This document shows, piece by piece, positions 1-7,629 of a stretch of 64,000 bases of DNA. This stretch comes from VAZQ01 sp963771845 (GTDB lineage Bacteria; Pseudomonadota; Alphaproteobacteria; Rhizobiales; Xanthobacteraceae), in assembly GCA_963771845.1 (NCBI GenBank), contig CAVYVC010000018.1:248001-312000 (forward strand). Direction: 5' to 3'. The notes beneath the pieces were generated by a model. The model worked only from the letters and a program-made list of their open reading frames with translations, was not told where the DNA came from and ran no database searches. How positions within the stretch are numbered: position 1 is the first letter of the stretch; the number at the start of each line of letters is the position of its first letter. The translations under genes were made by a program, and so were the position numbers.

Positions 1-1
1 T

Positions 2-238
2 TTTTACGACCCGTTCGTTGCAGAAATTCCAAAGCTGCGAGAACACCCCGAATTTGCCGGGCGGCGCGGAATAGATTGGACAAAGAGGGTCTTGGCTGAA
101 TTCGAGCTCGCCATCATTTGCACCGACCACGATACAGTCGACTACAAGCTCCTGGTGCAATCCTGCCCACTGGTAATCGATACCCGCAATGTTTGTTGGC
201 GACGCGGCATCGCCGCAACCGGCGTTGTAAAGGCGTAG
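2..238 (+). CDS. nucleotide-sugar dehydrogenase, C-terminal end (partial)
   Basis: The first 78 codons are the end of a UDP-glucose/GDP-mannose dehydrogenase family protein, most like UDP-N-acetylglucosamine 6-dehydrogenases that supply uronic-acid sugars for surface polysaccharide. The C-terminal UDP-binding domain is visible: YDPFVAEIPKLREHPEFAGR, then a central TDHDTVDY and VIDTRN, and a terminal VVKA. The family ends with a strand-turn IDTRN motif just before the stop, as here. The start lies outside the window. It is the only plus-strand gene before the recombinase debris, so it probably marks the left edge of the accessory island. Exact sugar substrate cannot be told from this piece. 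Confidence 0.8.
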   Translation, partial: FYDPFVAEIPKLREHPEFAGRRGIDWTKRVLAEFELAIICTDHDTVDYKLLVQSCPLVIDTRNVCWRRGIAATGVVKA

Positions 239-260
239 GCTTCTTCAGGCTCTCCTTGGT

Positions 261-758
261 TCATCCTGGGGGCCGTTGAGACCGAGGCCGCTGAAGCCCA
301 TAAAGAAATATGCATATCGGTATCACCGGAAGGGCAATGATAAGATCGCGATAGTGCCTTCCGGCCGCGCTCCCCGGCATGATCAGAGCTCCAATGGCGC
401 CATGGCCTGTATGACGGCAAAATCGCCGGATCCCGCCCCTTGGCTGGCATCCCGGAGGACCGCCACTTGCGTGATCCCCGGCGCATTTCTTTGAGTAGCT
501 CCGGATATTTCGCGTGCAGACTGTATTCGTTGACCATGAACCCGGTCGCGTTGCGGCCGGGCCGCGCCAAGCTCTCGGCGTACCCGGCGCCTCGGCAAAG
601 CTGTAAACAAGCCTGAGATCAGCGGGATTGCCGTGCCTGCGCCAGCCGACACGCTCGGCCACGATGATGCGGCGGCAAGCGGCAATTACCATTTCGTCGC
701 CAGCGTCCTTAGCAGCCTCAAGCACTGCCCAGGTGATATGTATTCGCGGTGGTGTCAT
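261..758 (-). CDS. hypothetical protein coupled to the serine recombinase
   Basis: The start codon at 758 overlaps the stop of the upstream recombinase in an ATGA arrangement, so the two are probably translated together. The first ~57 residues look like real protein (PPRIHITWAVLEAAKDAGDE, a pair of helices, then RVGWRRHGNPADLRL). The remainder reads through DNA that encodes an ABC binding-protein fragment in other frames, so the natural gene probably ended or continued differently near position 590. I do not recognise a family. Helical acidic N-terminus and coupling suggest an accessory factor of the recombinase or a passenger; function unknown. Confidence 0.4.
   Translation of the reverse strand: MTPPRIHITWAVLEAAKDAGDEMVIAACRRIIVAERVGWRRHGNPADLRLVYSFAEAPGTPRAWRGPAATRPGSWSTNTVCTRNIRSYSKKCAGDHASGGPPGCQPRGGIRRFCRHTGHGAIGALIMPGSAAGRHYRDLIIALPVIPICIFLYGLQRPRSQRPPG
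383..578 (-). pseudogene. ABC-type substrate-binding protein fragment (ABC_sub_bind family), frameshifted
   Basis: Two overlapping minus-strand frames make one recognisable piece. The first (about 570 to 490) reads ARPGRNATGFMVNEYSLHAK, and the second (about 490 to 383) reads APGITQVAVLRDASQGAG followed by QFxxIQxxAP-like sequence. Together they match the middle of the ABC_sub_bind family, periplasmic binding proteins common in Rhizobiales, where PGxNxTGF is followed by LLKE(I)APGVxRVAVLRD. Both ends of the protein are missing and a frameshift lies near 488, so this is gene debris. It lies inside the longer minus-strand frame that follows the recombinase gene, which suggests it was truncated by an earlier insertion. 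Confidence 0.55.
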
Positions 759-1471
759 CGAGCACCATTATGCAGCTCTTTCGGCGGAGCGACAACTTCC
801 GTTGTTATGTGCGTGCTGCGCGTGGGCTGAGCTAGAGAGCGATGAATCATCCGCAAGACGGTTTGAGCATGCCACCGGCCGCCACTCGGGGTTGCAATCC
901 AGCGCGCGGTTACCTCTGCCGCAATCCGCCGCGCGGACATGCCGGCGTCTTTCAACTCGGCAAGAACAGGCGCGAGTTGCCGCGCCCTCTCCAGCGCTTC
1001 CGCGCGATAGGCGGGCGCCAATCGATCAGCACCATTGCGGCCGAGTCTTATCCCGCGTGTCTTGGCCGCTGCGAGGGCATCCTTGGTCCGCTGGCTGATC
1101 TGCTCCCGCTCATGTTCGGCAAAGGCCGCCAGCATATGGACCATGAGCTTGTTCGCCTGCGGGTTGTCCGCCGCGACGAAGTCCACGCTGCTCTCCATCA
1201 GCCCCGAAATGAAATGGACGTTTCTGGCGAGGCGGTCGAGCTTCGCGATGATTAGGGTCGCCTTGGCCTTCTTGGCGGCTGCAATGGCAGCCGCGAGCTG
1301 AGGCCGACCCGAGCGCTTCCCGCTCTCGATTTCGCAGAAGTCCGCGATCAGCTCGCCGTGGTGACCGGCAACATGCCGCTCGACCGCATCGCGTTGGGCC
1401 TCGAGGCCAAGGCCGCTCCGACCCTGGCGATCAGTGGAAACTCGATAATAGGCGACAAATCGCCGGGACAT
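755..1471 (-). CDS. serine recombinase / resolvase family protein
   Basis: A 238-residue site-specific recombinase. The N-terminal resolvase catalytic domain is complete: AYYRVSTDRQGRSGLGLEAQ carries the nucleophilic serine at residue 12, followed by the characteristic AKLDRLARNVHFISGLMES and AFAEHEREQISQRTKDAL motifs with the catalytic arginines. Residues ~150-225 form a helix-turn-helix region (MSARRIAAEVTARW then WHAQTVLRMIHR), as in the short Hin/Tn3-like resolvases, not the large serine integrases. It is divergent from a ribbon-helix-helix gene, and the gap between them holds a palindrome and direct repeats that could be its crossover or operator site. Likely remnant machinery of a plasmid or transposon. 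The family call is firm; the target site is unknown. Confidence 0.9.
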   Translation of the reverse strand: MSRRFVAYYRVSTDRQGRSGLGLEAQRDAVERHVAGHHGELIADFCEIESGKRSGRPQLAAAIAAAKKAKATLIIAKLDRLARNVHFISGLMESSVDFVAADNPQANKLMVHMLAAFAEHEREQISQRTKDALAAAKTRGIRLGRNGADRLAPAYRAEALERARQLAPVLAELKDAGMSARRIAAEVTARWIATPSGGRWHAQTVLRMIHRSLAQPTRSTHITTEVVAPPKELHNGAR

Positions 1472-1482
1472 GCCTAGCTCCC

Positions 1483-1541
1483 GTTACATGCAATAGGACG
1501 TCTGCATGTTACACAAGCCACCATAGGACGTCAATGTTGTA
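1483..1541. promoter_or_regulatory. palindrome and direct repeats upstream of the recombinase
   Basis: Positions 1483-1492 (GTTACATGCA) and 1503-1512 (TGCATGTTAC) form an almost perfect inverted repeat around ATAGGACGTC. The core ATAGGACGTC recurs at 1523 followed by the same AATGTTGTA-like tail. The array lies directly before the recombinase start and faces the divergent ribbon-helix-helix gene, so it is a candidate operator or resolution (res) site for one of the two proteins. The pattern is seen directly; the role is inferred. Confidence 0.45.
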
Positions 1542-1647
1542 GTGCTACACTATTGCAGCGGTATGCATTTACGAGGCTACCACCGTCGACCGCCTGCCGC
1601 TAGAATGGCCCCCCCAAGGCCCTGGGAAGGCCGTACAATGAGGAAGC

Positions 1648-1896
1648 ATGGCCAAGCGCAGCAAAATGCCGCAACCGCCTTCGGAAGCGCCCCGACAGGC
1701 CGCTGGGCGGCAACCCCGGCCGGACATCGTGCATTCAAGCCTTTATCTGCCTGAGGGCGTCTATGAGGCTCTACGCGAGATCGCCTTCAAAGAGCGGCGC
1801 AAAATCCATGATGTCGTCCTGCAAGGGATCGATCTCGCGCTTAGAAAACGCGGCTATCCGCCGATGGAGCAGCTAAAGGCTGGGAAGCGCCGCTAG
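1648..1896 (+). CDS. small ribbon-helix-helix-like DNA-binding protein
   Basis: An 82-residue basic protein. Residues 28-70 have the layout of a ribbon-helix-helix domain: a short strand (IVHSSLYLPEGVYEAL), helix A (YEALREIAFKERRK) and helix B (IHDVVLQGIDLALRKRG). The first 27 residues are a disordered Lys/Pro/Arg-rich tail. GAGG lies six bases before the ATG. Such proteins are plasmid copy, partition or antitoxin regulators and often bind short direct or inverted repeats near their promoter, such as those at 1483-1541. No toxin-like partner follows, since the next DNA is a group II intron remnant. It could equally be an orphan antitoxin or a regulator of the recombinase. Confidence 0.6.
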   Translation: MAKRSKMPQPPSEAPRQAAGRQPRPDIVHSSLYLPEGVYEALREIAFKERRKIHDVVLQGIDLALRKRGYPPMEQLKAGKRR

Positions 1897-2033
1897 GGTG
1901 CACCGACGCCCGCAGCACGAACGCGCACAGTCCCTCTGTTGCGCAAAGACGTTGGTACTGATGGCAAACAATGTCCGCTAATCAGGGTGAACCGGTCGCC
2001 AATGTTGCATTGCGGTAATCTCAGGTTATGCCG

Positions 2034-2405
2034 AGTAGGCCCGGGGAATTTCACCCCGAGCCTCTCACAGAACCGGACTTGACACTCTCGCGTCATCCGG
2101 CTCGTGCCACCGCACGAAGGCTGCCGCCTTCCACTGGACATCGGGTTCCTCCCGTTGCCGGTTGACCCGAACCAAATGGCGATGACCCGCTCCCTTCGCT
2201 CCACGGGCATTACCCCGCTTCAACGCTACTACGAAGCAGTCCGCCCCTAGACGGCGCATCGGTACTTTCGGCCTCGCGGTTGGAGCCGCTTGCGCCTTTT
2301 CCCTTCGCATCGCCGCATAGGTTCTCACGTTCCATACAAGAGCCTGGTTGAGCTTCGCGCCGCCTACATGCCGGATGCCGCTTGGTCAGTCTCAGGACAT
2401 CCTCC
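2034..2405 (-). mobile_element. truncated, ORF-less group II intron remnant
   Basis: Read on the minus strand, 2103-2070 is a 34-nt domain V hairpin: GAGCCGGA pairs with TCCGGTTC, then TGACGC-GAGA-GTGTCA closes with a GNRA loop and a two-base AG bulge. It is followed by a domain VI hairpin (CTCGGGGTGAAATTCCCCGGG, with a candidate bulged branch-point A) ending near CTACTC at 2035. Upstream, 2330-2200 retains the intron landmarks GTGAGAACCTATGCGG and GGGGTAATGCCCGTGGAGCG seen in domains III-IV. No reverse transcriptase reading frame is left and domain I is absent, so it cannot splice or move alone. Its 5' end abuts the truncated cyclase gene at about 2400. Boundaries are approximate. Confidence 0.7.
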
Positions 2406-2411
2406 AAGCTG

Positions 2412-3494
2412 ATCCCGGAGGAAGGTCCTGGCACTTTGCTCGATCGCGTTATGCGGACGAAGCAGGTGTACAACACCGCCGACGAAGCCGTTGAAGCTGT
2501 CCCTGGTCCGCCAGCAATGCTCGGCGGCGCGCGATCCCGCGTTTGCGTCCCAATGCTCAAGGACGATGTGTTGATCGGCGTTATCGTTATCTACCGGCAG
2601 GAAATCCGGCCCTTCACCGACAAGCAGATCGAGCTGCTGACCAATTTCGCCGCACAGGCCGTCATCGCTATCGAGAACACGCGCCTGCTCAATGAACTGC
2701 GCCAGCGCACCGACGAGTTGGAACAATCTTATGGGATGGTGCGCCAGCAGGCGAGCCAATTGGAGCAGCAATCGCAGGAGCTACGCACGCTAAATCAACA
2801 GCTTGAGCAGCGCGTCGCGGATCAGGTCGGTGAAATCGAGCGCATGGGCCGACTGCGGCGTTTCCTTCCGCCGCAAGTGGCTGATCTCATCGTGGCATCA
2901 GGAACTGAGCAGCAACTCGAAAGCCACCGCCGCGAAATCACCGCGCTATTCTGCGACCTGCGCGGCTTCACCGGTTTTTCCGAAAGCGCCGATCCGGAAG
3001 ACGTGATGGCGCTGCTTCGCGAATATCACGCAGCTATTGGTAAGATCATCTACAAGCACGGGGGTACGTTAGAGCGGTTCGCAGGGGACGGCGCGATGGT
3101 GATCTTCAACGATCCGGTGCCACTACCCAACCCCGCGCTCGTCGCTGTTATGACGGCCTTGGAGATGCGCTCCGCGATTGGGGCGTTGGTGCAAAAATGG
3201 CGCCGCTTGGGGCATGAACTTGGGTTCGGCATTGGCATCTCGCACGGCTACGCGACGCTCGCGACCATCGGCTTCGAGGGCCGTTTCGACTATGCGGCGA
3301 TTGGGACGGTGTCCAATGTGGCCTCCCGCCTATGCGACGAAGCCCAGTCCGGGCAAATCCTGATCAGCCCTCGCGTATTGTTGGCAGTGGAAAATGCTGT
3401 GACTGTCGAGCCGACAGGCGAGTTGACGCTCAAGGGCATCCGCCGGCCAATTGCAGTTTACAACGTCATTGATGCCGTTGCCCCGCAGGGCTGA
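2412..3494 (+). pseudogene. GAF domain / class III adenylate cyclase, 5'-truncated
   Basis: The frame begins inside a GAF domain (EEGPGTLLDRVMRTKQVYNT; GVPLL-like VCVPMLKDDVLIGVIVIYRQ; FTDKQIELLTNFAAQAVIAI), passes a coiled coil (about 100 residues of Gln/Glu-rich sequence) and ends in a complete class III nucleotide cyclase domain. That domain has ALFCDLRGFTGFSE with the first metal Asp, GDGAMVIFNDP with the second, and the C-terminal VSNVASRLCDEAQ region. Full-length relatives are about 600-1000 residues with further sensory GAF/PAS domains upstream; these are replaced by the group II intron remnant. An ATG at 2382 precedes the homologous part, so a shorter protein could still be made. If so, it would make cAMP from ATP without normal sensing. 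Confidence 0.75.
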
Positions 3495-3862
3495 CAGTCA
3501 CTTTCGGCGGGTGCCGACGAGGTGATCGAATAGGGGATGTTCTTGCTGCATCTGCTCACGGCAGCTCATGGCATCGTACATAAGTCCTGTGGCGGTATGT
3601 CCGAAGCTGGGGAAAGCAGACTTCTCAGCGGATTTTGGGTCAGCAAAAAAAGCAGATAGCCGCCGGGGGACGTCGGATCCGCTTGAACAATTTCGCGCGC
3701 AAAACTGTGAATAACGGAGCTTGCACTTGCGGAAGCCTTAGGGGGCGTCGATCCTTACCTACATTGATTCCCTTGAAGTCCTTGGGAGTGTGCAGCCGAG
3801 GGCAACCCATTGTCGATATGCAGATTGTTCACGAGATCGCCGCGGCAATAAGGAGCGGGGCC
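3495..3862. other. non-coding stretch with one repeat copy
   Basis: No convincing gene. It contains the first copy of a 20-bp repeat (TTGCTGCATCTGCTCACGGC at 3543-3562), preceded by GAGGTGATCGAATAGG, a motif that recurs near 4657 and 6938. Confidence 0.4.
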
Positions 3863-4099
3863 ATGACACAAGTAACTAGCGAGGATACAACCACAAAGCG
3901 CCCCATTCATGCGGTTGCGTGCAATGTTCGAGCCGCCCTCCGCCGATTGAGATGCCAGCTTTTGCACAACGGCTCCTGGCGCCGCATCGATGACGACCTC
4001 GGTGTTTTCCCGACCGAGTTGCTTTGCGATCGTTGCGGGCTGTACCACCGTGTCTGGCTTCGGCGCCGGCATTACTGGGGCACGGAGCAGCCCGGTTAG
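3863..4099 (+). CDS. hypothetical 78-residue protein (uncertain)
   Basis: An ATG at 3863 is preceded seven bases upstream by AAGGAG, which is the main reason to propose it. The product is basic and Cys/Arg/Trp-rich (RAALRRLRCQLL; TELLCDRCGLYHRVWLRRR, with a CxxC that could bind metal). The opposite strand has an equally long open frame with a Pro-rich segment, so either strand or neither may be coding. I recognise no family. It lies 46 bases upstream of a small membrane-protein gene. Confidence 0.25.
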   Translation: MTQVTSEDTTTKRPIHAVACNVRAALRRLRCQLLHNGSWRRIDDDLGVFPTELLCDRCGLYHRVWLRRRHYWGTEQPG

Positions 4100-4145
4100 C
4101 ACAGTGGGAGCGTCTCGACCCGCCACTAATGAATAGGAGGCTGCC

Positions 4146-4313
4146 GTGATACTTGAGACCACGCTTGCTATTGTGGGGATAGTGCTCGCGTCGCTCGCAC
4201 TGTTTGCTGCTTTCTACGTTTTTGAGAGTTGGGGCCACCGTCGGGCGGTGCAGAGGGTCAACCGGAGACCCGGGGACGTATTCCACAAGCTGTTCGGTCA
4301 GCTACGCGACTGA
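4146..4313 (+). CDS. small single-pass membrane protein
   Basis: A 55-codon frame starts with GTG at 4146, six bases after a near-ideal AGGAGG ribosome-binding site. The product has a short N-terminus, a clean 20-residue hydrophobic segment (TLAIVGIVLASLALFAAFYV) and then a positively charged tail (SWGHRRAVQRVNRRPGDVFH), predicting a one-pass inner-membrane protein with its C-terminus inside by the positive-inside rule. It is too short for usual gene callers and I recognise no family. Similar tiny membrane proteins often modulate transporters or act as type I toxins; nothing here decides between these. Confidence 0.55.
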   Translation: MILETTLAIVGIVLASLALFAAFYVFESWGHRRAVQRVNRRPGDVFHKLFGQLRD

Positions 4314-4499
4314 TCGCTGCGCCGAGGTAGCATTGGTATCGATCCAAAACCGGGTTGGGTGTCTGTCGTAAGCCCCAAAACCGCTTGGGATTTCCGGGGA
4401 AAAACCCGCATTTAAATTTGACCCGGATCATACATCCGGCATCGTTGAGCGTCCGCTGATTCTCCTCGGGACCGGCGGCATCCCTGGACTGAACTGAGA

Positions 4500-4531
4500 A
4501 AGCCCTGGTCCTGAACTAGGGCTTCTTTTTT
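4500..4531 (+). terminator. Rho-independent terminator
   Basis: AAGCCCT (4500-4506) pairs with AGGGCTT (4518-4524) around an 11-base loop and is followed directly by CTTTTTTT. It lies about 190 bases after the small membrane-protein gene. A TTGACC-type hexamer near 4418 and no reading frame in between leave open a short non-coding RNA of about 100 nt; that is only a suggestion. Confidence 0.6.
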
Positions 4532-4675
4532 ATCGCGCGCTATATGGCTCGAAAGGCTTCTTAAGTGAACAGTAAAAAGCTTGCTCGCGTTTTCGGGAAT
4601 ATCGGCCCACGGTGGCGCGTCAGGCGGGGCTGTAGGGTGATCCTGGCAGGGGCCGGGGTGATCGAGTAAGTCGCT

Positions 4676-4695
4676 TTGCTGCATCTGCTCACGGC
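4676..4695. repeat. second copy of a 20-bp direct repeat
   Basis: TTGCTGCATCTGCTCACGGC is identical to 3543-3562 and is likewise preceded by GGTGATCGA(A/G)TA. The two copies are 1.1 kb apart. Translated on the minus strand both give REQMQQ, so they may be remnants of a small duplicated gene. Confidence 0.5.
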
Positions 4696-4709
4696 CGGTT
4701 ATGTGCAGG

Positions 4710-4767
4710 TTTTCGGACGCCGGCAGCACTGACCTGACCACACGCTCCGCCGGCCGGCGTCCGAAAA
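4710..4767. repeat. 58-bp inverted repeat with 15-bp perfect arms
   Basis: TTTTCGGACGCCGGC (4710-4724) and GCCGGCGTCCGAAAA (4753-4767) are exact inverted copies separated by 28 bases. There is no T-tract on either side, so it is not an obvious terminator. It could be a protein-binding site, a REP-type sequence or a miniature transposable element. It adjoins the 20-bp repeat at 4676. Confidence 0.55.
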
Positions 4768-4971
4768 GCGCCAAGGCACGTTTGTACAATCCTGCCAATT
4801 TTGAGTGGTCGAGGGTAATTCATCGCGGCTCGTTGAGCAGCAAATCAGGGCGGGGCTTGAACGAGAATCGAGGCCGACTGAGTCAATTTGCCGCACAAGG
4901 CGGAGTATTTGCGGACGAATTGATGTGGCATCGGCGGTTTGATTCGCGACCCACCGTCGATGGAGGGACGC

Positions 4972-5409
4972 ATGGTCCGGCGCACGGATCGCCCTCTCCA
5001 GATTGTGCGCGTATCGTTCGAGAGGACGAGGTTCAGTGCCCAGCATCTGATCGACGCCTATGCCTGCCTGGTGCCAACGGTGCGGCGAAGCCGGACTGCA
5101 CCGTCGCTGCGCCGCGTCGGCATACTGTTACGATACGATTTTCCCAATGCCGAAAACGCCGAACATGATTGGCAAATCGAGCGAACTCATGGATGGAGCC
5201 ACGAAGGGTTGTACGGCTTCGCTCGCGTAATATCTGCTGACGAAGGTCAAGCAGCTATCAATATTGCGTTTCGCGGTGCAAAAGCATTGTTCGTTCCTTC
5301 GCTAAAGCATAGTTCCAGCACTCTCCGTGAAGCTAACATCCCAGATCGGCGGCCCAGCGCCACAAAACCTGCATCAGCCATCGTAGCAACCAGCCCGTTC
5401 GCGAACTGA
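4972..5409 (+). CDS. hypothetical protein
   Basis: The likely start is the ATG at 4972, although the frame extends back to 4939. The N-terminal 40 residues (MVRRTDRPLQIVRVSFERTR then FSAQHLIDAYACLVPTVRR) have the look of small Rhizobiales proteins with a VxFxRTRFxAxxLxDAYExLVP pattern, recalled from experience, not searched. After residue ~60 composition becomes unlike protein (Ser/Thr/Ala-rich low complexity), so the true gene may be a degraded copy. No catalytic motif is evident. Function unknown. Confidence 0.35.
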   Translation: MVRRTDRPLQIVRVSFERTRFSAQHLIDAYACLVPTVRRSRTAPSLRRVGILLRYDFPNAENAEHDWQIERTHGWSHEGLYGFARVISADEGQAAINIAFRGAKALFVPSLKHSSSTLREANIPDRRPSATKPASAIVATSPFAN

Positions 5410-5529
5410 CCGCATCGGCTGCACGCGAAAGAAGCGGCGGATTTTTCTCTGGCACTGTGTGCCAAATACCACAGACCCGCCCCCCGCGCTTCGATTAGGT
5501 TGACTGAGCGACTAACGGGGGGGTTGGTC

Positions 5530-6528
5530 ATGTGCGGAGGCGCTGTCCGCGGACTAGCAAAGCTGTTGTTTGCAATTGCTCTCGGAACTCAGCTTGGTGC
5601 CTGCGCTATCCTCAGTGATCAACCCAGAGACGAAATTCGTGTTAGGGTCGGGCCCCAACCCTTCCACACGTATCGGGCCGAGCCCTATGCTTCGCTCTAT
5701 GTGTCGTATGCGATGATGACCTCGCTCGCTTACACACGGCCACAAAATCTCAACCCGGACCTTTGTCCCGAACCTGCGTCGTTCGATCGACAGAAAGATG
5801 CAGAGGCGATCGCGTGGATGCGCTCACTGAACGCGAGGAAGTGGAATTGTCTGTTAGGGATGTCGGAAACATTGCCATGCCCACGTCGATATCTCAATTG
5901 CAACTCGACGGGTCTTCCCGACTTGCAGGTGTGGAGACGCGACGATCCGTTATGCAGCGAACTTGTCATTGCGTTTCGAGGCGTCAATCTACTGGACCCT
6001 AGTGATTGGTTGTATCTTCGTTGGTTGGCTCCACGATTCGATCCTTATCAACAAGTTCACGCACGAATCGAGACTATCGCAGCGATGACTGGCTGCCGCC
6101 GTGCCGGCACAAGAATGGTTGCTGTCGGTCATTCGCTCGGCGGAGGATTGGCAGAAGCGACGGCTTACACGGACGCTAGGATCCGGTACGTTTATGCGTT
6201 TAATTCGTTTCCTGTTGGCGGATTTGTCGGTCTCGATCCCACAGTGCAGGAGCGCATCAAGATAGGCCTCGGAATCGATAACGTGTACGAGGCCGGCGAA
6301 ATTGCGGACATTCCCCGGCTGCTGCTGAAAGGGCCTGGAACGGCCTGCAACCCACGCGTTCGGACTGTCCAATTCAACTTGATTCCGATTGGACTGCCGG
6401 TTGAGAAGCATAAGATCGACACTTTGACGATGAATATGCTTGAGTTGTCCAAGGGCGGGATCGGCCCGCGCTCCGCCGTGGGATACGCCGCCGCCACCCG
6501 ATGCCACAAAACGGCTCGGATGCAATAA
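5530..6528 (+). CDS. lipase-like exported lipoprotein
   Basis: From the ATG at 5530 the 332-residue product begins with a lipoprotein signal: basic start, hydrophobic core (LAKLLFAIALGTQ) and an LGAC lipobox with the lipidated Cys near residue 25. An upstream ATG at 5500 would put extra residues before the signal and is less likely. The body matches the alpha/beta-hydrolase Lipase_3 pattern: ELVIAFRG precedes the nucleophile elbow VGHSLGGGLAEATAY, with the Ser in GHSLG; a catalytic Asp and His should follow (candidate HKID near residue 297). It probably hydrolyses an ester lipid at the outer membrane or periplasm. It stands alone with no clear operon partner. Confidence 0.7.
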   Translation: MCGGAVRGLAKLLFAIALGTQLGACAILSDQPRDEIRVRVGPQPFHTYRAEPYASLYVSYAMMTSLAYTRPQNLNPDLCPEPASFDRQKDAEAIAWMRSLNARKWNCLLGMSETLPCPRRYLNCNSTGLPDLQVWRRDDPLCSELVIAFRGVNLLDPSDWLYLRWLAPRFDPYQQVHARIETIAAMTGCRRAGTRMVAVGHSLGGGLAEATAYTDARIRYVYAFNSFPVGGFVGLDPTVQERIKIGLGIDNVYEAGEIADIPRLLLKGPGTACNPRVRTVQFNLIPIGLPVEKHKIDTLTMNMLELSKGGIGPRSAVGYAAATRCHKTARMQ

Positions 6529-6657
6529 AATCACCCTTGGAGACATCCGGCCGGAACGACAGCTTATGAGCGAGGTTCGCGAATAAATTTCGCTCGCTCT
6601 GATTTCCGTCCTGCCGCACGGGGCATATTTCACCTGCCATTTACCAAGGAGTGAGCC

Positions 6658-6913
6658 ATGCAGAATGGCCAAAAAAATAATGATGAGTACGCACCGCCTC
6701 AAATCGGTGAGGCCATTTGCTAACCGCTCGAAGCAGTGGACATCGATTGTCGCCCGCCCCGAGCCGAGGGGCTCTGGAAACGCGCAAAGGAACTATGAGC
6801 GGTATCTCGCGCTAGCCCAAGCCCAGTCCGGCGATATAGTCGGGGCAGAAAACTACTACCAGCACGCCGAGCATTATTTCAGATCGATGTCCTCGGGCCG
6901 AGAAACGACATAA
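6658..6913 (+). CDS. short DUF4167-type protein with an A-run frameshift
   Basis: The segment GNAQRNYERYLALAQAQSGD followed by GAENYYQHAEHYFRSM is the DUF4167 signature, an alphaproteobacterial domain with the pattern NAxxxYExYxxLAxxxxxxGDxxxAENYxQHAEHY. It lies in the frame open from 6665. However, the strong AAGGAG ribosome site before position 6658 points to an ATG in another frame (MQNGQKN, stopping after about 21 codons). Seven A residues at 6671-6677 join the two frames, so either ribosomal slippage, a real frameshift or a sequencing error occurs there. The protein is far shorter than usual DUF4167 proteins (~200-300 residues), so it is a small paralogue. Function of the domain is unknown. 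Confidence 0.6.
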
Positions 6914-7100
6914 GAGACCTCCAAATACCCGCGGATGAGGTAATCGAATAAAGCGCGGTGTCAATGTTCGCAAGTGGCACGGATCGGAACAAGTCTAAGC
7001 GCACAAACTAATTCCGGTTACTGAGGTACCGCGGACAAGAGGTGAAAGGGTTGTTACCATAGCGATCTTACCAATCCTTCGAACCTAGCAGGGCGTATCG

Positions 7101-7556
7101 ATGGTTTCATTCACGCCAAAAGACCCTCAGTTCGGATCACGCGTCGAGGCAAGCTTTAACCAACAACAGGTGATGAAAACGCTCGGTGTCAAAATCGTGA
7201 GCCTACAGCCCGGAAAAATAGAACTGATGATGCCCTACGCCGAAGCCTACACGCAGCAGCACGGCTTCATCCATGCCGGTATGATAGCAACCGTGCTCGA
7301 CAGTGCATGTGGTTATGCAGCCTTCTCGCTTATGCCCGACGATGCAGAGGTAATCACGGTTGAATTCAAGACCAACCTGCTCGCACCTGCGAGAGGTGAG
7401 CAATTTATTTTTAGGGGCAAAGTGGTGAAGCCGGGTCGGACAATTACTGTCTGTGAGGCAAAAGCGTTCGCACTAGACGGAGGCGAAGAGAAGCTTGTCG
7501 CGACAATGACCGGTACATTGATGGCGCTTTTTGAGAGAGACGACCTCAAGCGTTAA
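7101..7556 (+). CDS. PaaI-family hotdog thioesterase
   Basis: A 151-residue hotdog-fold protein that probably hydrolyses an acyl- or aryl-CoA thioester in the cytoplasm. The family signature is seen in order: the helix-strand start (LGVKIVSLQPGKIELMMPY), the central HGFIHAGMIATVLDSACGYA with the HGGxxxxLxDxxxG-type catalytic loop (an Asp in place of the catalytic acid position), then VEFKTNLLAPARG and VKPGRTITVCEAKAF. Length is typical. No pathway neighbours identify the substrate: upstream is the DUF4167 gene and downstream is the convergent integrase module. Confidence 0.85.
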   Translation: MVSFTPKDPQFGSRVEASFNQQQVMKTLGVKIVSLQPGKIELMMPYAEAYTQQHGFIHAGMIATVLDSACGYAAFSLMPDDAEVITVEFKTNLLAPARGEQFIFRGKVVKPGRTITVCEAKAFALDGGEEKLVATMTGTLMALFERDDLKR

Positions 7557-7629
7557 TCGCGATTGGAATGTCAGCTAATGGCAAACTCTTCTGCTGTGGA
7601 TTACGACCGTTATTAGATCAATTGCAGAC

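Noticed and set aside
3755..4162. Minus-strand 135-residue frame opposite the 3863 gene
   Set aside because: No ribosome site or family pattern; kept out because neither strand is clearly coding.
4710..4767. Rho-independent terminator
   Set aside because: The loop is long and no T-run follows on either strand.
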